A DNA stretch of 64,000 bases from Paeniglutamicibacter antarcticus (GTDB lineage Bacteria > Actinomycetota > Actinomycetes > Actinomycetales > Micrococcaceae): assembly GCF_900010755.1 (NCBI RefSeq), contig NZ_CZJT01000106.1:62001-126000 (forward strand), written 5' to 3'. The position numbers and the translations under genes were made by a program. Numbering within the stretch: position 1 is the stretch's first letter; every line of letters begins with the position of its first letter. Of this stretch, positions 29,140 to 39,409 are shown in pieces. The notes beneath the pieces were generated by a model. It saw only the letters and a program-made list of their open reading frames with translations. It had not been told where the DNA came from and made no database searches.

Positions 29140-29778
29140 ATGAATGAACCCGACGTTGCAGTCGAAAATATTGGCCTCACCCCGGCGCAAGCCTGGCGGA
29201 AATTGCGTGAGGGAAACTCACACTTTGTGGCTGGAACCACCAACCACCCAAACCAGGATGCCTTGCGCCGGCATTCCCTGGTGGACAAACAACACCCCTT
29301 CGCCGTGATCTTTGGTTGCTCCGACTCCAGGCTTGCCGCAGAGATCATCTTCGACCTCGGGCTTGGCGATGTTTTTGTGGTGCGCACCGCCGGCCACGTT
29401 ATTGATGCAGCGGCCCTGGGATCCCTTGAGTACTCGGTCGCCATGCTCAATGTCCCACTGATCGTGGTGCTCGGCCATGACTCCTGCGGAGCCGTGACCG
29501 CCACCATCGACTCGGTCAAGACCGGCCAGATGCCCCCGGGCTTCATCCGCGACCTGGTCGAACACATCACCCCGTCGGTCATTGCCGCGCGCCGCAACGG
29601 CATCCACGACGTGAACACCACCGTTGTTGAACACGTGCAGCAGACAACCCACCGTCTGGTCGAGCAGTCCCGCATCATTTCCGATGCCGTGGACGATGGC
29701 CGCACTGCGGTCATCGGCGTGACCTACCGGCTGGCCGAGGGCAAGGCCGAGATGGTTTCAGGCTTCGGAGTCCTCTAG
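29140..29778 (+). CDS. beta-class carbonic anhydrase
   Basis: Interconverts CO2 and bicarbonate. The 212-residue protein has all beta-carbonic anhydrase landmarks: zinc ligands Cys60 (FGCSDSR, with Asp62-Arg64), His113 and Cys116 (GHDSCGAV), and [12 protein letters not shown] 29140 precedes the conserved start [10 protein letters not shown]; an in-frame GTG 39 bases upstream is less likely. It is a cytoplasmic enzyme that may supply bicarbonate for carboxylations. A hairpin separates it from fumC. Confidence 0.94.
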   Translation: MNEPDVAVENIGLTPAQAWRKLREGNSHFVAGTTNHPNQDALRRHSLVDKQHPFAVIFGCSDSRLAAEIIFDLGLGDVFVVRTAGHVIDAAALGSLEYSVAMLNVPLIVVLGHDSCGAVTATIDSVKTGQMPPGFIRDLVEHITPSVIAARRNGIHDVNTTVVEHVQQTTHRLVEQSRIISDAVDDGRTAVIGVTYRLAEGKAEMVSGFGVL

Positions 29779-29793
29779 GATCGTTTCTTTTGT

Positions 29794-29832
29794 ACCTGAC
29801 GCCGATTCGCACGCAGCGGATCGGCGTCAGGT
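29794..29832 (+). terminator. terminator after carbonic anhydrase gene
   Basis: 13-bp perfect inverted repeat ACCTGACGCCGAT / ATCGGCGTCAGGT (29794-29806 and 29820-29832), starting 16 bases after the stop codon. Confidence 0.7.
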
Positions 29833-29924
29833 TCCTCCGGCGGAGGGTCGCATGTTTTATTCCCGCTTTCGCCAATTGCATGATCCCCTGCCCTTGGAAC
29901 CCTCGCGGGCGTAGCGTGGGGTCC

Positions 29925-31337
29925 ATGGACAATTCTGCAGACTTCCGCATTGAACACGACACCATGGGTGAGGTCAGGGTGCCGGCCGCGGCCCTCTACC
30001 GGGCACAGACCCAGCGCGCCGTGGAGAACTTCCCGATCTCCGGCAAGCGCCTTGAGCCCGCACACATCCGCGCACTGGCCCAGGTGAAGAAGGCTGCGGC
30101 GCTGGCCAACCTCGAGCTCGGGGTGCTGGATGCCGAACGTGCGCACGCGATCGTTGCCGCCGCCGATGAGGTGGCAGCCAACAAGTACGATGGTCACTTC
30201 CCGATTGATGTTTTCCAGACCGGGTCCGGCACCTCATCGAACATGAACATGAACGAGGTGCTCGCCGAGTTGGCCACCCGCGCCCTGGTGGCTGCCGGCT
30301 CCGAGACGATCGTGCACCCTAACGACCATGTCAATGCGTCACAGTCCTCTAACGACGTCTTCCCGACCTCCGTGCATGTGGCCGCGACGGCGGGCCTGCT
30401 GGGCGACCTCATCCCGGGCCTCGAGATCCTGGCCGCGGCGCTGGAGGCCAAATCGGCAGAGTTCACGGACGTGGTGAAGTCCGGGCGCACCCACCTGATG
30501 GACGCCACCCCGGTGACCCTGGGCCAGGAGTTCGGCGGCTATGCGGCGCAGATGCGCTACGGCGTCGAACGCATCATGGCCTCGCTGCCGCGCGTTGCCG
30601 AGGTGCCGCTGGGCGGCACCGCGGTGGGCACCGGCATCAACACCCCGGCGGGCTTCCCCCAGCGTGTCATCGAGCTGCTGGCCGGTGACACCGGTTTGCC
30701 GATCACCGAGGCCCGCAACCACTTCGAGGCCCAGGCCAACCGCGACGGGCTGATCGAGGCCTCCGCACAGCTGCGCAACATCGCGATCTCGCTGATGAAA
30801 ATAAACAACGACTTGCGCTGGATGGGCTCGGGTCCGAACACCGGGCTGGGCGAAATCGCCATCCCGGATTTGCAGCCGGGATCTTCGATCATGCCAGGCA
30901 AGGTCAACCCGGTAATCTCCGAGGCCGCGATCATGGTTGCGGCGCAGGTGATCGGCAATGACACAGCCATCGCGTGGTCCGGCACCAACGGGGCTTTCGA
31001 GCTGAACGTCGGCATCCCGGTGATGGCCTCCAACCTGCTCGAATCGATCCGCTTGCTGGGCAACACCACCCGCGTGATGGCCGAGAAGATGGTCTCCGGG
31101 ATCACCGCGAACGTGGAGCGCGCGCGTTTCCTCGCCGAGGCGTCCCCCTCGATCGTGACCCCGCTGAACAAGTACATCGGCTACGAGAACGCGGCGAAGA
31201 TCGCCAAGAAGGCCGTGGCCGAGCAACTCACGGTGCGCCAGGCAACCATCGCGCTGGGCTTTGTGGATCGCGGGGAACTCACCGAGGCGCAGCTCGATGA
31301 GTTGCTCGATGTCACCACCATGACGGGTAACCACTAG
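29925..31337 (+). CDS. fumC: class II fumarate hydratase
   Basis: TCA-cycle hydration of fumarate to malate. The 470-residue aspartase/fumarase-family protein has [52 protein letters not shown] and the signature [14 protein letters not shown] 29925 gives the usual N-terminus; the open frame begins upstream over the terminator hairpin and is not coding there. It ends before its own hairpin. Confidence 0.96.
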   Translation: MDNSADFRIEHDTMGEVRVPAAALYRAQTQRAVENFPISGKRLEPAHIRALAQVKKAAALANLELGVLDAERAHAIVAAADEVAANKYDGHFPIDVFQTGSGTSSNMNMNEVLAELATRALVAAGSETIVHPNDHVNASQSSNDVFPTSVHVAATAGLLGDLIPGLEILAAALEAKSAEFTDVVKSGRTHLMDATPVTLGQEFGGYAAQMRYGVERIMASLPRVAEVPLGGTAVGTGINTPAGFPQRVIELLAGDTGLPITEARNHFEAQANRDGLIEASAQLRNIAISLMKINNDLRWMGSGPNTGLGEIAIPDLQPGSSIMPGKVNPVISEAAIMVAAQVIGNDTAIAWSGTNGAFELNVGIPVMASNLLESIRLLGNTTRVMAEKMVSGITANVERARFLAEASPSIVTPLNKYIGYENAAKIAKKAVAEQLTVRQATIALGFVDRGELTEAQLDELLDVTTMTGNH

Positions 31338-31354
31338 CCGCGCCCACCCGGAGG

Positions 31355-31392
31355 CGGATGCCCCCTGCGCCGCTCGGTGCCGGGGGCATCCG
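31355..31392 (+). terminator. fumC terminator
   Basis: 11-bp perfect inverted repeat CGGATGCCCCC / GGGGGCATCCG (31355-31365 and 31382-31392), 18 bases past the fumC stop. Confidence 0.7.
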
Positions 31393-31419
31393 TGCGTCAC
31401 GGGTCGTGACACCGAACAC

Positions 31420-31451
31420 AGTAGTTGCACTTCGCAACCAATGGTGCAAAA

Positions 31452-31481
<30 letters not shown>
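31420..31481. promoter_or_regulatory. twin inverted-repeat operator of the TetR regulator
   Basis: Two identical-geometry sites: TTGCAC-N13-GTGCAA (31425-31449) and ATGCAC-N13-GTGCAA (31452-31476), 27 bp centre to centre. The outer arms extend to a 13-bp inverted repeat, AGTAGTTGCACTT / AAGTGCAACTACT (31420-31432 and 31469-31481). They sit at the start of the TetR gene and suggest autoregulation. Confidence 0.7.
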
Positions 31482-33882
<2,401 letters not shown>

Positions 33883-33895
33883 CGACATGCAATTT

Positions 33896-33952
33896 GCCCT
33901 CCTGGGTTTTGCACCACCTCCGTTCAGGAAGTGAACTGCAATCCCAGGGGGC
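33896..33952 (+). terminator. terminator after the MFS transporter gene
   Basis: Imperfect inverted repeat GCCCTCCTGGG / CCCAGGGGGC followed by TTTTGTC, 14 bases after the stop codon. Confidence 0.65.
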
Positions 33953-34015
33953 TTTTGTCGTCCATTGGTCTTGTCCGCTGGTGTTATCCGGCGAAGAAGC
34001 TTCCCCGTGATGGAC

Positions 34016-34486
34016 TCACCCGGTGATGAAATGCCCTTCGACCTTAGGATCCAGTGCCCAAGAAATGGCGCGTGCATGTTTCGGTGGAAGATCCGGCAGC
34101 TCATCGAGGCCGAACCACGCAACGTCAAGGTTTTCGTCGTCATTCACCCGCGCCTGGCCCTTGAGGTACCTGGCGCCCATGACCACGTCCAGGTACTGGG
34201 CGCGGTCGCCATTCGGGTAGACGGCAGGATCTGTCGTGGCAACGCCAAGCAACCTCGTCACTTCACAGTGCACGCCGGTTTCTTCCTGTACCTCACGTAC
34301 AGCGGCCAGTGCAGGTTCTTCCCCCGGTTCCAGGATGCCCGCAGGAAGCGTCCAACGCCCGTTATCTGCCCGCCTGACCAACAACGCCTGGCCCTCGTGG
34401 ATCACCACCACCTTGACTCCCGGGAGCCAGAGCGGGTCGGTGCCTATTTTGGTGCGCAGATCAATAATGAAATCGGGGGTTGCCAT
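34016..34486 (-). CDS. Nudix hydrolase
   Basis: A 156-residue protein with a complete Nudix box at about residues 50-72 (GILEPGEEPALAAVREVQEE followed by TGV), preceded by a beta-strand region GVKVVVIHEGQALLVRRADN. It probably hydrolyses a nucleoside diphosphate derivative; which one cannot be read from the sequence. ATG 34486 follows AGGAT; the open frame continues upstream without conserved content. It lies downstream of the prepilin peptidase gene on the same strand. Confidence 0.9.
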   Translation of the reverse strand: MATPDFIIDLRTKIGTDPLWLPGVKVVVIHEGQALLVRRADNGRWTLPAGILEPGEEPALAAVREVQEETGVHCEVTRLLGVATTDPAVYPNGDRAQYLDVVMGARYLKGQARVNDDENLDVAWFGLDELPDLPPKHARAISWALDPKVEGHFITG

Positions 34487-34556
34487 GGAAATCATCCTGC
34501 CATGGGTGGCAAGGCCCAACGAATCCCGGGCCGGCCCGTTCCCCTGGCCGCTGCGA

Positions 34557-35075
34557 CTAGGCGGTGAACGCCAACGCAACTGCGGCACCCAGCAACATGA
34601 ATGGCCCGAAAGCCACCGAGCTGCGCAGGGTTGCCCGTCTTGTTATCAACAGCAGGGCTGACCACACGGCACCCAAGATGAAAGCAAGCACAGTGGCCAT
34701 CAACAGATGGGACCATGACATAAAACCCAAATACAGGCCCAGAACCGCCGCGAGCTTCACATCCCCCAGCCCCATCCCGGCCGGGACCGCCAGATGCAAC
34801 ATAAGGTACGCACCAAACAGGATCGCACCGCCCAAAAGCGTGCGCAAAAGCATTGCGGGTTCACCTGCCACCAGGGCTGCAGCTCCCAATAACCCGGCGG
34901 CCACCAGAAACCAAGGCCACACAATCTTGTTGGGCAACAGATGCGTCCGGGCATCAATGGCTGCCAGCCTGATGGCGTTAACAATAAAAAGCAGGGCCGC
35001 GCATGCGGCCAAGATCCCGGCGATGACCTCGGCCGCGCTTGAAGTGGTGAGCCAACCCCAAATTTGTACTGGCAT
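34557..35075 (-). CDS. A24-family prepilin peptidase (short form)
   Basis: A 172-residue membrane aspartic protease. The two catalytic Asp motifs are AAIDARTHLLPNKI and GMGLGDVKLAAVLG, set among about six helices. It lacks the N-terminal methyltransferase domain of full-length PilD, as in many actinobacterial TadV/CpaA-like enzymes. No pilin or secretion ATPase gene is next to it. ATG 35075 is used; a GTG two codons upstream is possible. Confidence 0.88.
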   Translation of the reverse strand: MPVQIWGWLTTSSAAEVIAGILAACAALLFIVNAIRLAAIDARTHLLPNKIVWPWFLVAAGLLGAAALVAGEPAMLLRTLLGGAILFGAYLMLHLAVPAGMGLGDVKLAAVLGLYLGFMSWSHLLMATVLAFILGAVWSALLLITRRATLRSSVAFGPFMLLGAAVALAFTA

Positions 35076-35211
35076 GAGCACACCCTACGCCGAGCCTTCA
35101 AGATCCACTCCCTCAACAGCATTCTTGGTGACAAATACCCGGTGTGGCCAGTGTGCGGGGAAGCCCAGGGCGATCGACAGCGGTGCCGGTATTTCTCGCT
35201 ACACTGAAGCC

Positions 35212-36057
35212 ATGGACCAGCTCAACGAATCTGAAGTATTCCCGGATCCCGCACAGGCTCCGGATAAGGAGTTGATGGGGCGTTTCCGGAGGCTGGCCCG
35301 TTCTTCACCGTGGTTGTGGAAGAGCATCCAGGTGGAGATCAGCGCCCACGACCCGGAGCACCAGGTAGTGGCCTTCGAAGCGGAAAACCAACCCGAAGCC
35401 CTCACGGTATTGGTCAGGCGCCCCGATGCCATTCGAGTTGAGGACCCCAGCGGCAAGGTGCTGTTCCGCACCGATTCCATCAACGACTCCAAATCCAGGT
35501 CCTTTGTCGCCTCCACCCGGAAGTCGTGGCTGCTGCCGCCACACTTGTTGAGCCCGGTGTACGCGGATGACGGGCTTGTCTCCCGCCGGCCAGAGGCCGC
35601 CTACGTCATTGACCTCATGCCGGTGGGCATGTGGAACACCTTCCTTGACCCGGTGGAGATCGCCGGCTTTGCGCCTGGCCCGGCCGATCTGCCGTTTCCG
35701 CACCCCAGCACCATCCATTCGATACGCCAGATGCGCGATCCAGCCGGGCGCCAGTGTTTGGAAGCAGAACTTTCACGCGGCCACTCATATTCCCCGGTGG
35801 TTCCCGATGCGCCCCTGCTGGGCACCGGAATCACCAGGCTGCGCTTGGACGTGGCAACCGGCTTGTGTGTTGAACGGAAGATACTCACGGGTGCTGAGGC
35901 AGGACTTGAACACCATGTGAAGATCGTGGCGGTTGACCAGTACATGATCGACGGGTTGTTCACCCAGCCGACGGCGTCGCTTTCCGATGTTCGTGAGGCA
36001 CCGCTGTGGCCGATCCCGCAATCCGGTTCGCCCGCCCACGGGCGCCACGGGGCCTAA
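35212..36057 (+). CDS. conserved-looking protein of unknown function (possible LolA/LppX-like fold)
   Basis: A 281-residue soluble protein with no signal peptide or membrane helix. I do not recognise a named family. Features are an N-terminal acidic stretch (MDQLNESEVFPDPAQAPDKE), a helical segment with RFRRLARSSPWLWKSIQVEI, and alternating beta segments (VVAFEAENQPEALTVLVRRP, TRLRLDVATGLCVERKILTG, HHVKIVAVDQYMIDGLF). The last pieces resemble the strands of LolA/LppX or RseB-like proteins, in which 'D..TGL..R' recurs; this is a weak structural guess. ATG 35212 is chosen because the frame upstream lies antisense to the prepilin peptidase gene. It is convergent with phoH. Confidence 0.75.
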   Translation: MDQLNESEVFPDPAQAPDKELMGRFRRLARSSPWLWKSIQVEISAHDPEHQVVAFEAENQPEALTVLVRRPDAIRVEDPSGKVLFRTDSINDSKSRSFVASTRKSWLLPPHLLSPVYADDGLVSRRPEAAYVIDLMPVGMWNTFLDPVEIAGFAPGPADLPFPHPSTIHSIRQMRDPAGRQCLEAELSRGHSYSPVVPDAPLLGTGITRLRLDVATGLCVERKILTGAEAGLEHHVKIVAVDQYMIDGLFTQPTASLSDVREAPLWPIPQSGSPAHGRHGA

Positions 36058-36061
36058 GCGC

Positions 36062-36101
36062 GTTCCCTGGTGACGCGGTGCATCCCGCGGCACCAGGGAA
36101 C
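36062..36101. terminator. bidirectional terminator before phoH
   Basis: 11-bp perfect inverted repeat GTTCCCTGGTG / CACCAGGGAAC (36062-36072 and 36091-36101), with a smaller GCGG/CCGC pairing inside the loop, between convergent genes. Confidence 0.75.
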
Positions 36102-36105
36102 CCGG

Positions 36106-37434
36106 CTAACTGAATTTGTCTTCGAGCAGTTCGGTGACCAGCGCCGCGATTTCGGAGCGTTCGGAGCGGGTCAGTGTCACATGGCCGAAGAGCGGGTGGC
36201 CCTTGAGCAATTCAACGACGGCCGCCACACCGTCGCGCCGGCCCACCCGAAGGTTGTCACGCTGGGCAACATCGTGGGTCAGCACCACCTTGGAATTCTG
36301 TCCGATGCGCGAGAGTACCGTCAGCAGCACGTTGCGTTCCAAGGATTGGGCCTCGTCAACAATCACAAACGCATCATGCAGGGAACGTCCTCGAATATGC
36401 GTCAGCGGCAGGATTTCGAGCATGCCACGGCTGAGCACCTCGTCGACCACGTTCTTGGAGACAACCGAGCCCAAGGTATCGAAGACTGCTTGGGCCCAGG
36501 GGTTCATTTTTTCGTTTTCAGCTCCTGGCAGGTAGCCAAGCTCTTGGCCACCGACCGGATACAGCGGGCGGAAGACCATGATCTTCCGGTGTTCGCGGCG
36601 TTCCATCACCGCCTCAAGCCCGGCACACAGTGCAAGTGCCGACTTGCCGGTTCCGGCCCGGCCGCCAAGGGAAACAATCCCGACTGATTTATCCAGTAGG
36701 AGGTCCAGGGCCAGCCGCTGCTCGGCCGAACGCCCACGCAGTCCGAATGCCTCGCGATCCCCACGCACCAGATGCAACAGGTGGTTGCGGTCAACCCTGC
36801 CCAGGGCAGAGCCACGCGGGGAATGGATGATCAGCCCGGTGTTGCATGGCTGTTCGGTGAGTTCGGGCAAGTCCAGGGATCCTGCGGAATACAGGACACT
36901 CATGTCTTCTTCGGTGACGTTCAGCTCGGCGACCCCGGTCCACCCGGATGAGGCTACGAGTTCATTGCGGAACTCTTCGGCATTCAGGCCCATCACCGAG
37001 GCCTTGATCCGCATCGGCAGGTCCTTGGAGACCAGGGTGACGTCTTTCCCCTCATCAAGCAGGGACTTGGCAACGGCTAGGATCCTTGAATCGTTGTCTG
37101 AGTTCCGGAAGCCAACTGGAAGCACCTCAGTCGATGTGTGGTTGACCTCGATACGCAGTGTTCCTCCCGCGGTGCCCACCGGCATCGAAGCTGCCAGGCC
37201 ACCCGAGGACCTGCCCATCGCATCGAGGGTTCGCAGTGCTTCACGGGCAAAAAACCCGAGGGTGGGGTCGTTGCGTTTGTGTTCGAGTTCCATGATCACA
37301 GTCAGTGGAAGCACCACATGATGCTCGGCGAATCGCAACATGGCGTGCGGATCCGCGATCAGTACCGAGGTGTCAAGGACGAAGATGCGTCCCGGCTCTC
37401 CGCCTACGTCAGTTTGTTCCACGTGATCTGCCAT
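36106..37434 (-). CDS. phoH: PhoH-like ATPase with N-terminal PIN domain
   Basis: A 442-residue PIN-PhoH fusion (PhoH2 type). The PIN domain at the N-terminus shows [23 protein letters not shown] and the acidic [14 protein letters not shown]. The C-terminal RecA-like domain has Walker A GRAGTGKS (258-265) and Walker [14 protein letters not shown], with [12 protein letters not shown] further on. In mycobacteria PhoH2 acts as an RNA helicase and ribonuclease; the same role is likely here. ATG 37434 (MADHVEQ) is chosen over an upstream in-frame start at 37491 that lacks conservation. Confidence 0.93.
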   Translation of the reverse strand: MADHVEQTDVGGEPGRIFVLDTSVLIADPHAMLRFAEHHVVLPLTVIMELEHKRNDPTLGFFAREALRTLDAMGRSSGGLAASMPVGTAGGTLRIEVNHTSTEVLPVGFRNSDNDSRILAVAKSLLDEGKDVTLVSKDLPMRIKASVMGLNAEEFRNELVASSGWTGVAELNVTEEDMSVLYSAGSLDLPELTEQPCNTGLIIHSPRGSALGRVDRNHLLHLVRGDREAFGLRGRSAEQRLALDLLLDKSVGIVSLGGRAGTGKSALALCAGLEAVMERREHRKIMVFRPLYPVGGQELGYLPGAENEKMNPWAQAVFDTLGSVVSKNVVDEVLSRGMLEILPLTHIRGRSLHDAFVIVDEAQSLERNVLLTVLSRIGQNSKVVLTHDVAQRDNLRVGRRDGVAAVVELLKGHPLFGHVTLTRSERSEIAALVTELLEDKFS

Positions 37435-37760
37435 TTTGACTCCCAACTGGGTGTTTTCACCCGCATGCGCTGCGGCTGGATGTTGGGGCACTCTTGGGGC
37501 GACGGCGGATATCGGCGATCGGGTGGGTGAGCATGTTCAGCATTCCTGCCGTTTCCTCCGTCCTGCCTTCGGAGCTGCCCTTCCGGCGATGGAATTCCAC
37601 TGCCGTTACAACCACGCTACGCCGAATCAATGATCTAGTCACTGCACATTTGTTGAATGTTGACCGGCGGTTGGATGAACTCCACGGGGTGCTTTCAAGA
37701 CGCGGGTTCCGGTCTGAAAAGGATGCCGTGACGCGGTTTCTAACGCAGAAAAATCACAGG
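37435..37760. other. 326-bp intergenic stretch between uppS and phoH
   Basis: No confident gene. Short frames on either strand (such as 37457-37642 leftward) show no motif. It must contain the leftward phoH promoter; no operator or clear hairpin was identified. Confidence 0.5.
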
Positions 37761-38570
37761 TTAGGATCCGAAGCGGCGCTGGCGATCGGCAAAGTCGCGC
37801 AGGGCGCGCAGGAAATCAACGCGCCGGAAGTCAGGCCATAAGGCTTCGCAGAAGTAAAACTCCGAGTAGGCGCTTTGCCACGTGAGGAATCCGGAGAGCC
37901 TCTGTTCGCCAGAGGTTCGGATGACCAGTTCCGGGTCCGGCTGGCCGCTGGTGTAAAGGTGCTTGGCCAGCTGGTCGGGATCGAGGTCCGCTGCGATTTG
38001 CGCGGCGGTAAGCCCCTTGGATTGCCCCTCGAGCAGCAGCGCCTTGACCGCATCGACGATTTCACGGCGGCCGCCGTATCCGACAGCCACGTTCACATGG
38101 ACGCCTGCGATGTGGGCAGTTGAAGCTTCGAGCTCGCGAAGCTTGTCGGCCAGGTAGTCGGGCAGTAATTCCAGTGCTCCCACCGGGTTCACCCGAACGG
38201 TCTTGGACTCGCCCAGCCGGTCAAGCATGTTGGCAATGATGCCCATGAGGTCATCCAGCTCTTGGCTGGAACGGTTCATGTTGTCGGTGGAGAGCATGTA
38301 CAGGGTGACCCGGTTGATGCCGAGCTCCGCACACCATCCCAGGAACTCGAGGATCTTGTCGGCACCGGCCTGGTGCCCGGTGGCCGTGGGCGCACCCGCA
38401 AGCTTGGCCCAACGGCGGTTGCCATCGACCAGCACCCCGATGTGGGTTGGCAGCTTTTCCGGGCTCAGCGAACGTCGGATCTGCCGCTCATAGAGCCGAT
38501 AGACGAAACCCGGTAATTCCACCGCATACTCCCGCATTGGATCTGGCCGATGCCGCGATTGGGGCATCAA
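37761..38570 (-). CDS. uppS: isoprenyl (polyprenyl) diphosphate synthase, UppS family
   Basis: cis-Prenyltransferase making the polyprenyl diphosphate used for peptidoglycan and wall-glycan carriers. The 269-residue protein has the catalytic Asp49 in HIGVLVDGNRRWAK, GHQAGADKILEFLGWC, NVAVGYGGRREIVDA and the substrate motif VIRTSGEQRLSGFLTWQ, ending in EFYFCEALWPDFR. The start is uncertain: 38570, ATG 38567 or ATG 38537 (MREYAVELPG); none has a strong ribosome binding site. It is divergent from trhA. Chain length is not predictable from the sequence. Confidence 0.93.
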   Translation of the reverse strand: MMPQSRHRPDPMREYAVELPGFVYRLYERQIRRSLSPEKLPTHIGVLVDGNRRWAKLAGAPTATGHQAGADKILEFLGWCAELGINRVTLYMLSTDNMNRSSQELDDLMGIIANMLDRLGESKTVRVNPVGALELLPDYLADKLRELEASTAHIAGVHVNVAVGYGGRREIVDAVKALLLEGQSKGLTAAQIAADLDPDQLAKHLYTSGQPDPELVIRTSGEQRLSGFLTWQSAYSEFYFCEALWPDFRRVDFLRALRDFADRQRRFGS

Positions 38571-38695
38571 ATACTTAACGCTACCTTTTACGCGCGCCGC
38601 GAGGGGGCAAGACTCGGCAGGGTAATACGTGAAGATGCACCGAAAACAACATTACCAACAAGTAACTTACCGCATCGTAGGTATAGGATGCTTCC

Positions 38696-39409
38696 ATGAC
38701 CAAGGCATCCCGCCCCCAGTCCGCAGGCAAGACGGCAACCGGACCCAAGCCGTCCCAGCCACATCCCGCGGCGCCCGAAATCAAACCGCGACTGCGTGGC
38801 TGGATCCACGCGGCCATGGCACCACTGGCACTGATCGCAGGTGCAATCCTCATTGCGCTCGCTCCGGCAGGGGCCGGAAAAATCACTAGTGCCATCTACG
38901 CCTTCACCGGGGTGCTCCTGTTTTGCATCAGCGCCATCTACCACCTGGGCAACTGGTCCCCCACCGTGAAACGCGTACTCAAGCGCCTGGACCACACAAA
39001 CATCATGTTGCTCATCGCCGGCTCCTACACGCCGCTGGCGTGGGCGCTGCTTCCGGCGCACAAGGCCACGATCCTGCTGGTTGCCATCTGGATCGGCGCC
39101 CTGGCCGGAGTCTGGTTCCGGGTCTTTTACACCGATGCCCCGCGCTGGCTCTACACCCCGGTCTACGTGTTGCTCGGCCTTGCCGCGTTGCTCTTCATCG
39201 GCGACTTCTATGCAGCCAAACCGGCCGCGGCCATCCTGATCTGCGCCGGCGGCGCGTTCTATATCGCGGGAGCCGTGTTTTACGCGCTAAAAAAGCCAAA
39301 CTTCAGCGAGCGCTGGTTCGGTTTCCACGAGCTCTTCCACGCATTCACCGTTGCGGGTTTCGCCTGCCACTTCATCGCCATCACCATGGCCGTGTTGGGC
39401 GGCGCTTAG
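38696..39409 (+). CDS. trhA: PAQR/hemolysin III family membrane protein
   Basis: A 237-residue seven-helix protein of the hemolysin III / TrhA family. It carries GWIHAAMAPLALIAGA in helix one and SAIYHLGNWSP with the family's Ser and His. It continues with RLDHTNIMLLIAGSYTPLA and near the C-terminus WFGFHELFHAFTVAGF, with the conserved HxxxH. Bacterial members are implicated in membrane energetics and lipid homeostasis rather than proven lysis. The N-terminal 35 residues are a Lys/Pro-rich cytoplasmic stretch. Its stop codon overlaps the stop of the convergent DUF255 gene. Confidence 0.9.
   Translation: MTKASRPQSAGKTATGPKPSQPHPAAPEIKPRLRGWIHAAMAPLALIAGAILIALAPAGAGKITSAIYAFTGVLLFCISAIYHLGNWSPTVKRVLKRLDHTNIMLLIAGSYTPLAWALLPAHKATILLVAIWIGALAGVWFRVFYTDAPRWLYTPVYVLLGLAALLFIGDFYAAKPAAAILICAGGAFYIAGAVFYALKKPNFSERWFGFHELFHAFTVAGFACHFIAITMAVLGGA

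Noticed and set aside
37457..37642. Leftward 61-residue frame between uppS and phoH
   Set aside because: No motif, no ribosome binding site, and basic composition as expected by chance.
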